Below are positions 25,597 through 37,543 of a stretch of 64,000 bases of DNA, one piece after another; position 1 is the stretch's first letter, and every line of letters begins with the position of its first letter. A model generated the notes under the pieces. The model saw only the letters and a program-made list of their open reading frames with translations, was not told where the DNA came from and made no database searches. The translations under genes and the position numbers were made by a program. Source of the DNA: Escherichia whittamii (GTDB lineage Bacteria; Pseudomonadota; Gammaproteobacteria; Enterobacterales; Enterobacteriaceae); assembly GCF_014836715.1 (NCBI RefSeq), contig NZ_JACSQI010000014.1, positions 1 to 64,000 of the forward strand, read 5' to 3'.

Positions 25597-26541
25597 ATGC
25601 ACGCTTATCTTCACTGTCTTTCCCACTCGCCGCTGGTGGGGTATGTCGACCCGGCGCAAGAGGTACTCGATGAGGTCAATGGTGTGATTGCCAGCGCCCG
25701 CGAGCGTATTGCGGCTTTCTCCCCTGAGCTGGTGGTGCTGTTTGCGCCAGATCACTACAACGGTTTTTTCTATGACGTGATGCCGCCGTTCTGTTTAGGC
25801 GTTGGGGCGACGGCAATTGGTGATTTCGGCAGTGCGGCAGGAGAACTTCCCGTGCCTGTGGAGCTGGCGGAGGCTTGTGCGCATGCCGTCATGAAAAGCG
25901 GGATCGATCTTGCCGTTTCTTACTGTATGCAGGTGGATCACGGGTTCGCCCAGCCGCTGGAGTTCCTGCTTGGCGGACTGGATAAGGTGCCGGTTCTGCC
26001 CGTGTTCATCAACGGCGTCGCCACGCCGCTGCCTGGTTTCCAGCGTACCCGCATGTTGGGGGAAGCCATTGGCCGTTTCACCAGTACACTGAATAAGCGC
26101 GTGCTGTTCGTTGGTTCCGGTGGGCTTTCCCATCAGCCGCCGGTGCCAGAACTGGCAAAAGCCGATGCCCATATGCGCGATCGTCTGTTGGGTAGCGGGA
26201 AAGATTTGCCCGCCAATGAGCGCGAAATGCGCCAGCAACGGGTGATTAGCGCCGCGGAGAAGTTTGTTGAGGATCAGAGAACTCTGCATCCGCTAAACCC
26301 GATTTGGGATAACCAGTTCATGACTTTGCTGGAGCAGGGGCGCATTCAGGAGCTGGATGCCGTCAGTAACGAAGAGCTTTCCGCCATTGCCGGAAAGTCG
26401 ACACATGAAATCAAAACCTGGGTCGCCGCTTTTGCCGCTATTTCTGCGTTTGGCAACTGGCGTAGCGAAGGGCGTTATTACCGCCCAATCCCGGAGTGGA
26501 TTGCCGGATTTGGCTCGTTAAGCGCCAGAACAGAGAACTGA
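25597..26541 (+). CDS. mhpB: MhpB, 2,3-dihydroxyphenylpropionate 1,2-dioxygenase
   Basis: A 314-residue class III extradiol ring-cleavage dioxygenase with a non-haem iron(II) site. Conserved histidines are in the N-terminal CLSHSPL and the central [13 protein letters not shown] (about residue 115). SGGLSHQPP lies near 177. Opens the catechol ring to the product hydrolysed by MhpC. Immediately follows mhpA. Confidence 0.98.
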   Translation: MHAYLHCLSHSPLVGYVDPAQEVLDEVNGVIASARERIAAFSPELVVLFAPDHYNGFFYDVMPPFCLGVGATAIGDFGSAAGELPVPVELAEACAHAVMKSGIDLAVSYCMQVDHGFAQPLEFLLGGLDKVPVLPVFINGVATPLPGFQRTRMLGEAIGRFTSTLNKRVLFVGSGGLSHQPPVPELAKADAHMRDRLLGSGKDLPANEREMRQQRVISAAEKFVEDQRTLHPLNPIWDNQFMTLLEQGRIQELDAVSNEELSAIAGKSTHEIKTWVAAFAAISAFGNWRSEGRYYRPIPEWIAGFGSLSARTEN

Positions 26542-26558
26542 ATATGCAGGAGAAGATG

Positions 26559-27425
26559 ATGAGTTATCAGCCACAAACCGAAGCCGCCACCAGCCGTTTT
26601 CTGAATGTAGAAGAAGCGGGTAAAACGCTGCGCATCCATTTTAATGACTGCGGGCAAGGCGACGAAACCGTTGTCCTGCTGCACGGTTCCGGCCCGGGAG
26701 CCACGGGCTGGGCGAACTTCAGCCGCAATATCGATCCGCTGGTAGAGGCGGGCTATCGGGTGATCCTGCTGGATTGTCCGGGCTGGGGTAAGAGCGATTC
26801 GATCGTTAACAGTGGTTCACGATCGGATCTTAATGCGCGCATCCTTAAAAGCGTGGTGGATCAACTGGATATCGCCAAAATCCACCTACTGGGCAACTCG
26901 ATGGGCGGCCACAGTTCTGTGGCGTTCACCCTTAACTGGCCGGAGCGTGTTGGCAAACTGGTGCTGATGGGCGGCGGTACGGGGGGCATGAGTTTGTTTA
27001 CGCCGATGCCAACCGAAGGCATTAAGCGACTAAATCAGCTCTACCGCCAGCCTACTATCGAAAATCTGAAGCTGATGATGGATATCTTCGTTTTCGATAC
27101 CAGCGATTTGACCGACGCCCTGTTTGAAGCGCGCCTGAATAATATGCTGTCGCGCCGCGATCACCTGGAAAACTTCGTTAAGAGCCTGGAAGCCAATCCG
27201 AAACAGTTCCCGGATTTTGGTCCACGTCTGGCGGAAATCAAAGCACAGACTCTGATTGTCTGGGGACGCAACGACCGCTTTGTGCCGATGGATGCGGGTC
27301 TACGTCTGCTTTCTGGCATCGCCGGTTCTGAACTGCATATCTTCCGCGACTGTGGTCACTGGGCGCAGTGGGAACATGCAGATGCTTTCAACCAACTGGT
27401 GCTGAATTTCCTCACACGTCCTTAA
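26559..27425 (+). CDS. mhpC: MhpC, C-C hydrolase of the meta-cleavage product
   Basis: A 288-residue alpha/beta hydrolase that splits the ring-cleavage product into 2-hydroxypentadienoate and succinate. The catalytic Ser in GNSMGG is near residue 113, Asp in GRNDRFVP near 237, His in [10 protein letters not shown] near 265. The oxyanion segment [10 protein letters not shown] is near 43-52. The start at MSYQPQ (26559) has GGAG six bases upstream; the ATG just before it is too close to that site. Confidence 0.97.
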   Translation: MSYQPQTEAATSRFLNVEEAGKTLRIHFNDCGQGDETVVLLHGSGPGATGWANFSRNIDPLVEAGYRVILLDCPGWGKSDSIVNSGSRSDLNARILKSVVDQLDIAKIHLLGNSMGGHSSVAFTLNWPERVGKLVLMGGGTGGMSLFTPMPTEGIKRLNQLYRQPTIENLKLMMDIFVFDTSDLTDALFEARLNNMLSRRDHLENFVKSLEANPKQFPDFGPRLAEIKAQTLIVWGRNDRFVPMDAGLRLLSGIAGSELHIFRDCGHWAQWEHADAFNQLVLNFLTRP

Positions 27426-29187
<1,762 letters not shown>

Positions 29188-29191
<4 letters not shown>

Positions 29192-30201
29192 ACGGTAAAA
29201 AACTTTATATTTCGGACGTCACGTTGCGTGACGGTATGCATGCCATTCGTCATCAGTATTCGCTGGAAAACGTCCGCCAGATTGCCAAAGCACTGGACAA
29301 TGCGCGCGTGGATTCGATTGAAGTGGCCCATGGCGACGGTTTGCAGGGTTCCAGCTTTAACTATGGTTTCGGCGCACATAGCGACCTTGAATGGATTGAA
29401 GCGGCGGCGGATGTGGTGAAGCACGCCAAAATCGCGACGTTGCTGCTGCCAGGAATCGGCACTATTCACGATCTGAAAAATGCTTATCAGGCTGGCGCGC
29501 GGGTGGTTCGTGTGGCAACGCACTGTACCGAAGCTGATGTTTCCGCCCAGCATATTCAGTACGCCCGCGAGCTCGGAATGGACACCGTTGGCTTTTTGAT
29601 GATGAGTCACATGACCACGCCGGAAAATCTCGCGAAGCAGGCAAAGCTGATGGAAGGCTACGGCGCGACCTGTATTTATGTGGTGGATTCTGGTGGTGCG
29701 ATGAACATGAGCGATATCCGTGACCGTTTCCGCGCCCTGAAAGTAGTGCTGAAACCGGAAACGCAAACCGGCATGCATGCTCACCATAATTTGAGTCTTG
29801 GCGTGGCGAACTCTATCGCGGCGGTGGAAGAGGGCTGTGACCGAATCGACGCCAGCCTCGCGGGAATGGGCGCGGGCGCAGGTAACGCGCCGCTGGAGGT
29901 GTTTATTGCTGCCGCGGATAAACTGGGCTGGCAGCACGGGACCGATCTCTATGCGTTAATGGATGCCGCTGACGACCTGGTGCGTCCGTTGCAGGATCGT
30001 CCGGTACGGGTCGATCGCGAAACGCTGGCGTTGGGATACGCTGGCGTTTACTCCAGCTTCCTGCGTCACTGTGAAACGGCGGCGGCGCGTTATGGCTTAA
30101 GCGCGGTGGATATTCTCGTTGAGTTGGGCAAACGCCGGATGGTTGGTGGCCAGGAGGATATGATTGTCGACGTGGCGCTGGATCTGCGTAACAACAAATA
30201 A
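29188..30201 (+). CDS. mhpE: MhpE, 4-hydroxy-2-oxovalerate aldolase
   Basis: A 337-residue class II aldolase of the HMG-CoA-lyase-like TIM-barrel family. It splits 4-hydroxy-2-oxovalerate into pyruvate and acetaldehyde. The N-terminal LRDGMHA and the metal-site [11 protein letters not shown] are visible. Last gene of the enzymatic operon; mhpT follows beyond a REP array. Confidence 0.98.
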
Positions 30202-30230
30202 TTCTGACTGCTGACAAATGCCTGCCCATC

Positions 30231-30413
<183 letters not shown>

Positions 30414-30506
30414 ATTTCGCCTGTAGGCAGTCGTTAAATGGTTCTGATTACGCGGTTGGCAATGTATCAGCCGCGATTCACCTGTACTCGCAACGAGGTT
30501 CATCTT

Positions 30507-31718
30507 ATGTCGACTCGTACCCCTTCATCATCTTCATCTCGCCTGATGCTGACCATCGGGCTTTGTTTTTTGGTCGCTCTGATGGAAGGACTGGATCTTC
30601 AGGCGGCTGGCATTGCAGCGGGTGGTATCGCCCAGGCTTTCGCACTCGATAAAATGCAAATGGGCTGGATATTCAGCGCTGGAATCCTCGGGTTGCTACC
30701 CGGCGCGCTGGTTGGCGGAATGCTGGCGGACCGTTATGGTCGTAAGCGTATTTTGATTAGCTCAGTTGCGCTGTTTGGTTTGTTCTCGCTGGCAACGGCT
30801 ATTGCCTGGGATTTCCCATCGCTGGTATTTGCGCGGCTGATGACCGGTGTCGGGCTGGGGGCCGCGTTGCCGAATCTTATCGCCCTGACGTCTGAAGCGG
30901 CGGGGCCACGTTTTCGCGGGACGGCAGTGAGCCTGATGTATTGCGGAGTTCCCATTGGCGCGGCGCTGGCGGCAACGCTGGGTTTTGCAGGGGCAAACTT
31001 AGCCTGGCAAACGGTGTTCTGGGTAGGCGGTGTGGTGCCGTTGATTTTAGTACCGCTGTTAATGCGTTGGCTGCCGGAGTCGGCGGTTTTCGCTGGTGAA
31101 AAACAGGCCGCGCCACCGCTGCGTGCGTTATTTGCGCCAGCCACGGCCACCGCGACGCTGCTGCTGTGGTTGTGTTATTTCTTCACTCTGCTGGTGGTCT
31201 ACATGTTGATCAACTGGCTGCCGATGCTTTTGGTGGAGCAAGGATTCCAGCCATCGCAGGCGGCAGGGGTGATGTTTGCACTGCAAATGGGGGCGGCAAG
31301 CGGAACGTTAATTTTGGGCGCGTTGATGGATAAGCTGCGACCAATGGCCATGTCGTTACTGATTTATAGCGGCATGTTAGCTTCGCTGCTGGCGCTGGGA
31401 ACGGTGTCGTCATTTAACGGTATGTTGCTGGCGGGATTCGTCGCGGGGTTGTTTGCAACAGGCGGGCAAAGCGTTTTGTATGCACTGGCACCGTTGTTTT
31501 ACAGCTCGCAGATCCGCGCAACAGGTGTGGGAACAGCCGTGGCGGTAGGGCGTCTTGGTGCCATGAGCGGTCCGTTGCTGGCCGGGAAAATGCTGGCATT
31601 AGGCACTGGCACGGTTGGCGTAATGGCCGCTTCTGCGCCGGGTATTCTTGTTGCTGGGTTAGCGGTGTTTGTTTTGATGAGTCGGAAATCCCGAATGCAG
31701 CCGTGCACCGATGCCTGA
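30507..31718 (+). CDS. mhpT: MhpT, 3-(3-hydroxyphenyl)propionate transporter
   Basis: A 403-residue major facilitator of the aromatic acid:proton symporter family with about twelve helices. It has the family motif GMLADRYGRKR in loop 2-3 and FLVALMEGLDLQAAGIA in helix 1. Imports the substrate of MhpA. The start at MSTRTPS (30507) fits K-12; the frame is open 23 codons upstream. The array in front may uncouple its expression from mhpABCDFE. Confidence 0.96.
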   Translation: MSTRTPSSSSSRLMLTIGLCFLVALMEGLDLQAAGIAAGGIAQAFALDKMQMGWIFSAGILGLLPGALVGGMLADRYGRKRILISSVALFGLFSLATAIAWDFPSLVFARLMTGVGLGAALPNLIALTSEAAGPRFRGTAVSLMYCGVPIGAALAATLGFAGANLAWQTVFWVGGVVPLILVPLLMRWLPESAVFAGEKQAAPPLRALFAPATATATLLLWLCYFFTLLVVYMLINWLPMLLVEQGFQPSQAAGVMFALQMGAASGTLILGALMDKLRPMAMSLLIYSGMLASLLALGTVSSFNGMLLAGFVAGLFATGGQSVLYALAPLFYSSQIRATGVGTAVAVGRLGAMSGPLLAGKMLALGTGTVGVMAASAPGILVAGLAVFVLMSRKSRMQPCTDA

Positions 31719-31819
31719 CGCGCCTTATTAAGCAGGGGGGAAAGGGACTTGCCCCCAATACACCTACGGCGTTTACAGGTATACTCGCTAAAAATTATTC
31801 AGCGGGTTTGGAAACAAAG

Positions 31820-32359
31820 ATGGCAAAACTTACCTTACAAGAGCAGTTGCTCAAAGCAGGATTAGTCACCAGCAAAAAAGCGGCGAAGGTCGAGAGAACG
31901 GCGAAAAAATCGCGCGTTCAGGCACGTGAAGCTCGGGCGGCGGTAGAAGAAAATAAAAAGGCACAGCTTGAGCGCGATAAACAACTTAGCGAGCAACAAA
32001 AACAAGCGGCGTTAGCGAAAGAATATAAAGCTCAGGTGAAGCAGCTCATTGAAATGAACCGTATCACTATTGCTAATGGCGATATCGGTTTTAACTTCAC
32101 TGACGGTAATCTGATTAAGAAAATCTTTGTCGATAAACTCACGCAAACGCAGTTGATTAATGGCCGCCTGGCGATTGCCCGCTTGCTGGTCGATAACAAC
32201 GGTGAAGGTGAGTACGCCATTATTCCGGCAAGCGTTGCTGATAAAATTGCCCAGCGTGATGCCAGCTGTATTGTGTTGCATAGTGCACTCAGCGCCGAAG
32301 AGCAGGATGAAGACGATCCGTATGCCGACTTCAAAGTGCCTGATGATTTGATGTGGTAA
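31820..32359 (+). CDS. yaiL: YaiL, DUF2058 protein
   Basis: A 179-residue soluble protein of the DUF2058 family. The first ~100 residues are highly charged (Lys, Arg, Glu, Gln) and likely helical or coiled-coil, consistent with nucleic-acid association. The C-terminal half is compact and ends ADFKVPDDLMW. The ATG at 31820 follows AAAGATGG. The function is not established. Its 3' end faces the REP element that replaces most of frmB. Confidence 0.93.
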   Translation: MAKLTLQEQLLKAGLVTSKKAAKVERTAKKSRVQAREARAAVEENKKAQLERDKQLSEQQKQAALAKEYKAQVKQLIEMNRITIANGDIGFNFTDGNLIKKIFVDKLTQTQLINGRLAIARLLVDNNGEGEYAIIPASVADKIAQRDASCIVLHSALSAEEQDEDDPYADFKVPDDLMW

Positions 32360-32367
32360 ACATAGTG

Positions 32368-32460
32368 CACTGATGCCTGATGCGACGCTTTGCGCGTCTT
32401 ATCATGCCTACGGTTTATGGGCGAAATGTAGGACGGATAAGGTGTTTGCGCCGCATCCCC
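32368..32460. repeat. REP pair between yaiL and the frmB remnant
   Basis: Two opposed REP units (GATGCCTGATGCGACGCTTT; GTAGGACGGATAAGGTGTTT then GCGCCGCATCCCC). The right unit directly abuts frmB coding sequence and appears to be the deletion boundary. Confidence 0.88.
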
Positions 32461-32649
32461 GATTTGGTAATGAAATTCTGCTCGTTGCAGGTCAGGCCCG
32501 AAAGCCAGTACAGCACCGGCAATTTTTCACTCGCGGCTTTTGGTGGGAGATAGACGCCGACATTCATTTCACAATTAAGTGATTGGGAGTAATGCCGATA
32601 CACATTTTGCCAGCCGCCAAAGCTGGCATTTTTTTTCAATGAGTTACAT
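32452..32649 (-). pseudogene. frmB: frmB remnant (S-formylglutathione hydrolase, N-terminal ~60 codons only)
   Basis: Minus-strand sequence matches the start of Frm[21 protein letters not shown] followed by the [10 protein letters not shown] region and [17 protein letters not shown]. Then it runs into REP sequence. The remaining ~215 codons, with the Ser-Asp-His triad, are gone. Three lesions are visible. The original ATG (32647-32649) is followed at once by TAA. The next codons contain an A-tract with one extra base. The 3' part is deleted at a GGGATGCNGCG-like junction shared by frmB and REP. The gene cannot make a working hydrolase. FrmA can still act, but the formylglutathione step would need another enzyme such as YeiG. 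Confidence 0.92.
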
Positions 32650-32708
32650 CAGCTATTATCTCATGGTTAATTCCCCGGACGGCTGCCCGGGGTAAAACCA
32701 GCGGGAAA

Positions 32709-33848
<1,140 letters not shown>

Positions 33849-33852
33849 TCAG

Positions 33853-34128
33853 CTATTTAAGATAGGCTCGAACCAGTTCAATAGTGTCGTCAACGGATTG
33901 GCTGACTTCGCGGCTGTAGCAGTCATTTCGGTCAAACGTTTCCCGGATATGGCTTTCAAGAACTTCTGCCATCAGCCCGTTAGCCGCGCCCCGAACGGCG
34001 GCTATCTGTTGGAGTATGGCACGGCATTCGGCATCCCCCTCCAGCGACCGTTCCAGAGCATCAATCTGCCCCCGAATACGACGAACTCGAGTAAGGACCT
34101 TTTTCTTCTCTTCCGGAGTACTGGGCAT
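33853..34128 (-). CDS. frmR: FrmR, formaldehyde-responsive repressor
   Basis: A 91-residue helical repressor of the CsoR/RcnR family. The formaldehyde-sensing pair is present: Pro2 (MPSTPEE) and Cys35 (GDAECRA); cross-linking of these by formaldehyde releases DNA. The start at MPSTPEE (34128) leaves Pro in position 2; the frame is open seven codons upstream, which would destroy the sensor and is rejected. First gene of frmRAB, next to a perfect inverted repeat. Confidence 0.97.
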
Positions 34129-34153
34129 TTCGCACCTCATCATCTGCACGCAA

Positions 34154-34204
34154 TATACTATAGGGGGGTATGCTATGTGTCAATGCATACCCCCCTATAG
34201 TATA
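34154..34204. promoter_or_regulatory. Perfect 20-base inverted repeat, frmR operator region
   Basis: TATACTATAGGGGGGTATGC at 34154-34173 and its exact reverse complement at 34185-34204 are separated by 11 bases. It starts 26 bases before frmR. Each arm has the A/T-flanked G tract typical of CsoR-family operators, so this is the expected FrmR binding region overlapping the frm promoter. Confidence 0.9.
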
Positions 34205-34331
34205 TAACACTGGAGAATAAAATTTATCCGATGAATGTGGGGGGATATCTGGAGGAAACGAAGAGGGAAGAAGAGTGTTTGGGGCGCTAATCACATGGGA
34301 TTGCCGCCCGGATAGCAGGCGGCGGAAAGAA

Positions 34332-35105
34332 TCAGAATTTCCAGGTCAGATTAGCAGCGAATTGCAGGCCGTTATAATCATCGGTTGGCGTGTCGTACCA
34401 TACTTTACCGACAGTCAGTCCCAGATTAAGCTGCTCTGTCAAAGGCTGGATACGTTGTAAACTGACGCTCTTCATGCTGCCGTGACGCGTCTCTGGCGAC
34501 CAGTCGTAGGTGTAAGCTCCCGTCCCACGACTAAGCCAAAGTTGAGTATAACCGCCGCCGCGTGGGTCATTCAGACGTACGGAAATCATATTGCTGTAAC
34601 TGCCGCCCGCATCGCTGGAGTCATAATGGGTATAGCGATAGCTGGTGATCACCGGGCCAGTGTAGAGCGATACGCCGCCTTGCCAGGCATCGACTTCAAC
34701 ATCATCGTAATATTTGGTGTAGCGATAACCGGTCGTGAACAGCGTTTTTGGCAGCAGGGCCAGGTTAATATCCTGACGAAAATCCTGGCGAGCAAAAACC
34801 GGAGTATTATCGGCAAAGGCAATCCCCGTGCGGGTTGTCAGCCAGTTATTCCATTTGTACCAGACAGCGCCCTGACCACGAGTGGCATTGAATCGTTCAG
34901 TCTCATAATCACGGCGCCCCTGGGAAAGATTAAAAAGCAGCGTTGCGTTTTCAACTTTCGCCACCAGTTCAGCATACGCTAAATTACGGTTGCCATGGTC
35001 GCCAGAATAATCGGTAAAATCGTAGCCTGCGGTAATAGAAGTCAACCCGGCATAAGCGGGCAATGCGCTAAAGATTGCCGCCGCTAATAACGTCCGTTTT
35101 ATCAT
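34332..35105 (-). CDS. yaiO: YaiO, outer-membrane beta-barrel protein
   Basis: A 257-residue exported protein. The signal peptide (MIKRTLLAAAIFSALPAYA) precedes a mature chain of alternating hydrophobic and polar residues with many Tyr/Trp, ending in LTWKF, the terminal Phe needed for outer-membrane insertion. It is the namesake of the YaiO beta-barrel family. Its ATG lies one base after the yaiX stop, with AGGAG inside yaiX, so translation is coupled to yaiX. Likely role: passage or anchoring of the product made by the yaiS-yaiP-yaiX genes (inference). Confidence 0.92.
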   Translation of the reverse strand: MIKRTLLAAAIFSALPAYAGLTSITAGYDFTDYSGDHGNRNLAYAELVAKVENATLLFNLSQGRRDYETERFNATRGQGAVWYKWNNWLTTRTGIAFADNTPVFARQDFRQDINLALLPKTLFTTGYRYTKYYDDVEVDAWQGGVSLYTGPVITSYRYTHYDSSDAGGSYSNMISVRLNDPRGGGYTQLWLSRGTGAYTYDWSPETRHGSMKSVSLQRIQPLTEQLNLGLTVGKVWYDTPTDDYNGLQFAANLTWKF

Positions 35106-35106
35106 T

Positions 35107-35817
35107 TTAATCTCCTGTACGGATAAGCTCTTGCCGGAGTGAATAATTTCCGGTAGGTAAATTACGTTCTACAATCACGCGCGGGCCAAGTTGCGTGTTC
35201 GGTGAAATAATTCGCCCAGGTAAAATAATTACCTGCACGCCAAGACGTGAACGCTGACCAATATAACAACCTAATTTATCGCAGCCGGTAGCGATAATAC
35301 CCTCTGGGGTGCGAACAGATACTGGCTGTTCATCCAGTCGATGGTTACTGGTACGCACTTGTGCGCCCAAATATGCCTGGCTTGCAACAACGGAATCGGC
35401 AATAAAACATTGCGGTCCAATCATCGCTTCCATTTCAATAACCGCATTTTTGATTTCAGTGGCAAAACCAATTTTTACGCCATTGCTGATTACCGTGCCG
35501 GGGCGAATAAACGCATAATTACCTATCAGGCAGTTTGCGCCAATCACGACTGGTCCTTGAATAACCGCACCGTGACAAATACGGGTATTGGCGCCGATAA
35601 CAACTTCACCGGCGCTTTCATCAATAATCACCTGGTCAGCAATCTGAATATTTTTCTCTTTAATATTAAGCTTCAGATAGCTTTTCAGTTCCTGCGACAG
35701 ATGGTTGGGAATAAGCGGTTGGCGCTTCCACCAGTACGGAATAACGGGTGGGTTTGTCACGCTGAGGTTCGCGTCCAGTAACAAAGGCAATAAGTCCATA
35801 AATAATCCAGATGGCAT
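35107..35817 (-). CDS. yaiX: YaiX, left-handed beta-helix acyltransferase-like protein (intact)
   Basis: Up to 236 residues. The first ~60 residues are variable. Hexapeptide repeats run from about residue 65 to 210 (VVIGANTRICHGAVIQGPVV; IGANCLIGNYAFIRPGTVI), forming a left-handed parallel beta-helix as in acetyltransferases and sugar-nucleotide enzymes. As I recall, K-12 yaiX is split by an IS2 element, whereas this copy is continuous. The 5' end overlaps yaiP by up to 152 bases. The real start is uncertain and may be the GTG of VTNPPV about 23 codons in, or later. Probably modifies the glycan made by YaiP. Confidence 0.82.
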   Translation of the reverse strand: MPSGLFMDLLPLLLDANLSVTNPPVIPYWWKRQPLIPNHLSQELKSYLKLNIKEKNIQIADQVIIDESAGEVVIGANTRICHGAVIQGPVVIGANCLIGNYAFIRPGTVISNGVKIGFATEIKNAVIEMEAMIGPQCFIADSVVASQAYLGAQVRTSNHRLDEQPVSVRTPEGIIATGCDKLGCYIGQRSRLGVQVIILPGRIISPNTQLGPRVIVERNLPTGNYSLRQELIRTGD

Positions 35818-36862
35818 AAGCTAATAATACATACACAACGGAAAGTGGTGCTAAAGGCACCAACAACCAGCAACGATGAAACCAGGCGCTAAAAGCACCA
35901 ATAACACAAACTACGCCGACCCAGATAAGCGGAAACATTGCCAACACTACGCCATGTGGCCCGGTGGTGATTAATTCATTAAACCAGGTGGTCAGATAAA
36001 TCCCAACGCCATAGAGCACGACCAACAGCATGGGGAAAATACTGAATATACCGAAGCGGCTAAATAAAAGCTTTTTATGCAGACGCATACAGACTGCGTA
36101 GCCCACAATCCAGCGCCGCCAGCGACGCCACTCCTCACGCGGGCTGTTGCATTCCTGTGGGTATACGATGCAGCGATTCGCCTGCCGAATACGGTAGCCG
36201 TTCGCCACCAATGTCCAGGTGAGATCAAGGTCTTCGACTTTAGTCCGATCAGAGAAACCGAACTTACGCAATACATCTGTACGGAACATCCCACAGGCAC
36301 CGCTGATAATAAACGGTGCGCCGCCCAGGAGCTGCTGTAGCGTGCGCTTCATAACAATCATCGGCAACTTTACGGTCGCGCGGATATGCGGTAACAGGCC
36401 TGCGCCTTTCAACGCAGTAGAGGGAATGCCGCCTACTGCATCAGCACCGCGCTCAATTTCTGCCAGCATATAGCCCATTCCGTCTTGATCGGGCGGAACA
36501 TAGGTGTCGGCATCACTTAAAAAAACCTGGTCGCAGGTGGCGTAATTGAGGCCATTCATCAGCGCACCACCTTTACCGGTATTTTTTTGCGTGACGGCAA
36601 TAAAGCGGTCGCCCCATTTGCGTTTGACTTCTGCCATGACCGCTTCGGTATTGTCCGTGGAGCCGTCGTTAACGCAAATTACCCGGCAAAAATAAGGGTT
36701 ACGCAGCAGATTATCCAGTGACTGCGCCAGACACGGGCCTTCGTTATAAGCAGGTATAATAGCGTCAATACAGCCTTTCTTTTGGCTGGGCTTGCGTCTT
36801 AGCGTACTTAAAAACCATAGCAACATTGCTACGGCCATAAATATAAAGATCCAGGTTTTCAT
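35666..36862 (-). CDS. yaiP: YaiP, processive family 2 glycosyltransferase
   Basis: A 398-residue membrane glycosyltransferase. An N-terminal membrane segment (about 4-20) precedes a GT-A domain. That domain has NDGSTDN (65-71), the metal-binding DAD (117-119), the catalytic-base ED (210-211) and the RRWRRW motif (246-251) of processive synthases such as PgaC and cellulose synthase. Several membrane segments fill about 270-375. The combination implies polymer synthesis at the inner membrane; the sugar is unknown. It starts nine bases after yaiS stops and overlaps yaiX, so all are probably one operon. Confidence 0.93.
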   Translation of the reverse strand: MKTWIFIFMAVAMLLWFLSTLRRKPSQKKGCIDAIIPAYNEGPCLAQSLDNLLRNPYFCRVICVNDGSTDNTEAVMAEVKRKWGDRFIAVTQKNTGKGGALMNGLNYATCDQVFLSDADTYVPPDQDGMGYMLAEIERGADAVGGIPSTALKGAGLLPHIRATVKLPMIVMKRTLQQLLGGAPFIISGACGMFRTDVLRKFGFSDRTKVEDLDLTWTLVANGYRIRQANRCIVYPQECNSPREEWRRWRRWIVGYAVCMRLHKKLLFSRFGIFSIFPMLLVVLYGVGIYLTTWFNELITTGPHGVVLAMFPLIWVGVVCVIGAFSAWFHRCWLLVPLAPLSVVYVLLAYAIWIIYGLIAFVTGREPQRDKPTRYSVLVEAPTAYSQPSVAGTEKLSEA

Positions 36863-36871
36863 TTAATCTGC

Positions 36872-37543
36872 TCAAAGAATCATTTTATGAATAACAAAGC
36901 CTTCACCCAGATCGCTATTGACCTGTTGTCCGCGAAATTGTGCAACAGCACGCAGACGCTCCGGGCGCATATAATCTCGCTGGCTCTGACTTTGATGTTT
37001 TTTTAACGCAGTCAGTTTAAGAGAAAAATATTTTTCTTCCACGGATTCAAAAACCTGAGGCATAAATGAAAGCCAGGTGCTTGGCGTTTCATAGCCGAGA
37101 ATTTGTGGAATAGAACGGCAGGCAACCATTGAAGCCTGATAGACGGCAAGATGATCCTGATGACGGTCGGCATCATGCATGGTGTATACACGAATGATTT
37201 CTATATCAGAGGGAATTTCATTTTTAATAATGTTTTCCAGGGCAGAAATCATATCATTGAGCTGTAAATGAGCGCGGGTGTCAGCAAAATTAAGATGAAT
37301 AGTTTGTTGGCACCCTAATATCTTTAGGGCGTTGCGTGATTCTTCGTGGCGATCGATTATTCCATCTACGCCAGAATTGCCGGTAGTCATCACCACAGCA
37401 GCAATATAAATTCCTTTTTGCGCAAGGCGAGCTAGCGATGCGCCACAGCCTAATTCTATATCGTCAGGATGTGCGCCAATAGCAAGGATACCCTTTCTTT
37501 TATTTTCCGAAGAAAGGATGGCTGAGTCTAAAACCTTATCCAC
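36872..37543 (-). CDS. yaiS: YaiS, PIG-L/LmbE-type deacetylase
   Basis: A 223-residue cytosolic protein of the PIG-L N-acetylglucosaminyl deacetylase family. Zinc ligands and catalytic Asp are visible in AHPDD (24-28) and RHQDH (127-131). No signal peptide or membrane segment is seen. Family members remove acetyl from N-acetylated sugars such as GlcNAc-linked lipids or small conjugates. It is longer than the 185-residue K-12 entry I remember, through a different start. It is first in the yaiS-P-X-O run, suggesting deacetylation of a sugar precursor or of the YaiP product. Confidence 0.9.
   Translation of the reverse strand: MDKVLDSAILSSENKRKGILAIGAHPDDIELGCGASLARLAQKGIYIAAVVMTTGNSGVDGIIDRHEESRNALKILGCQQTIHLNFADTRAHLQLNDMISALENIIKNEIPSDIEIIRVYTMHDADRHQDHLAVYQASMVACRSIPQILGYETPSTWLSFMPQVFESVEEKYFSLKLTALKKHQSQSQRDYMRPERLRAVAQFRGQQVNSDLGEGFVIHKMIL

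Noticed and set aside
34332-37543. Insertion sequence in yaiX or ehaB as in K-12
   Set aside because: Both reading frames are continuous; no transposase or terminal inverted repeats were seen anywhere in the window.
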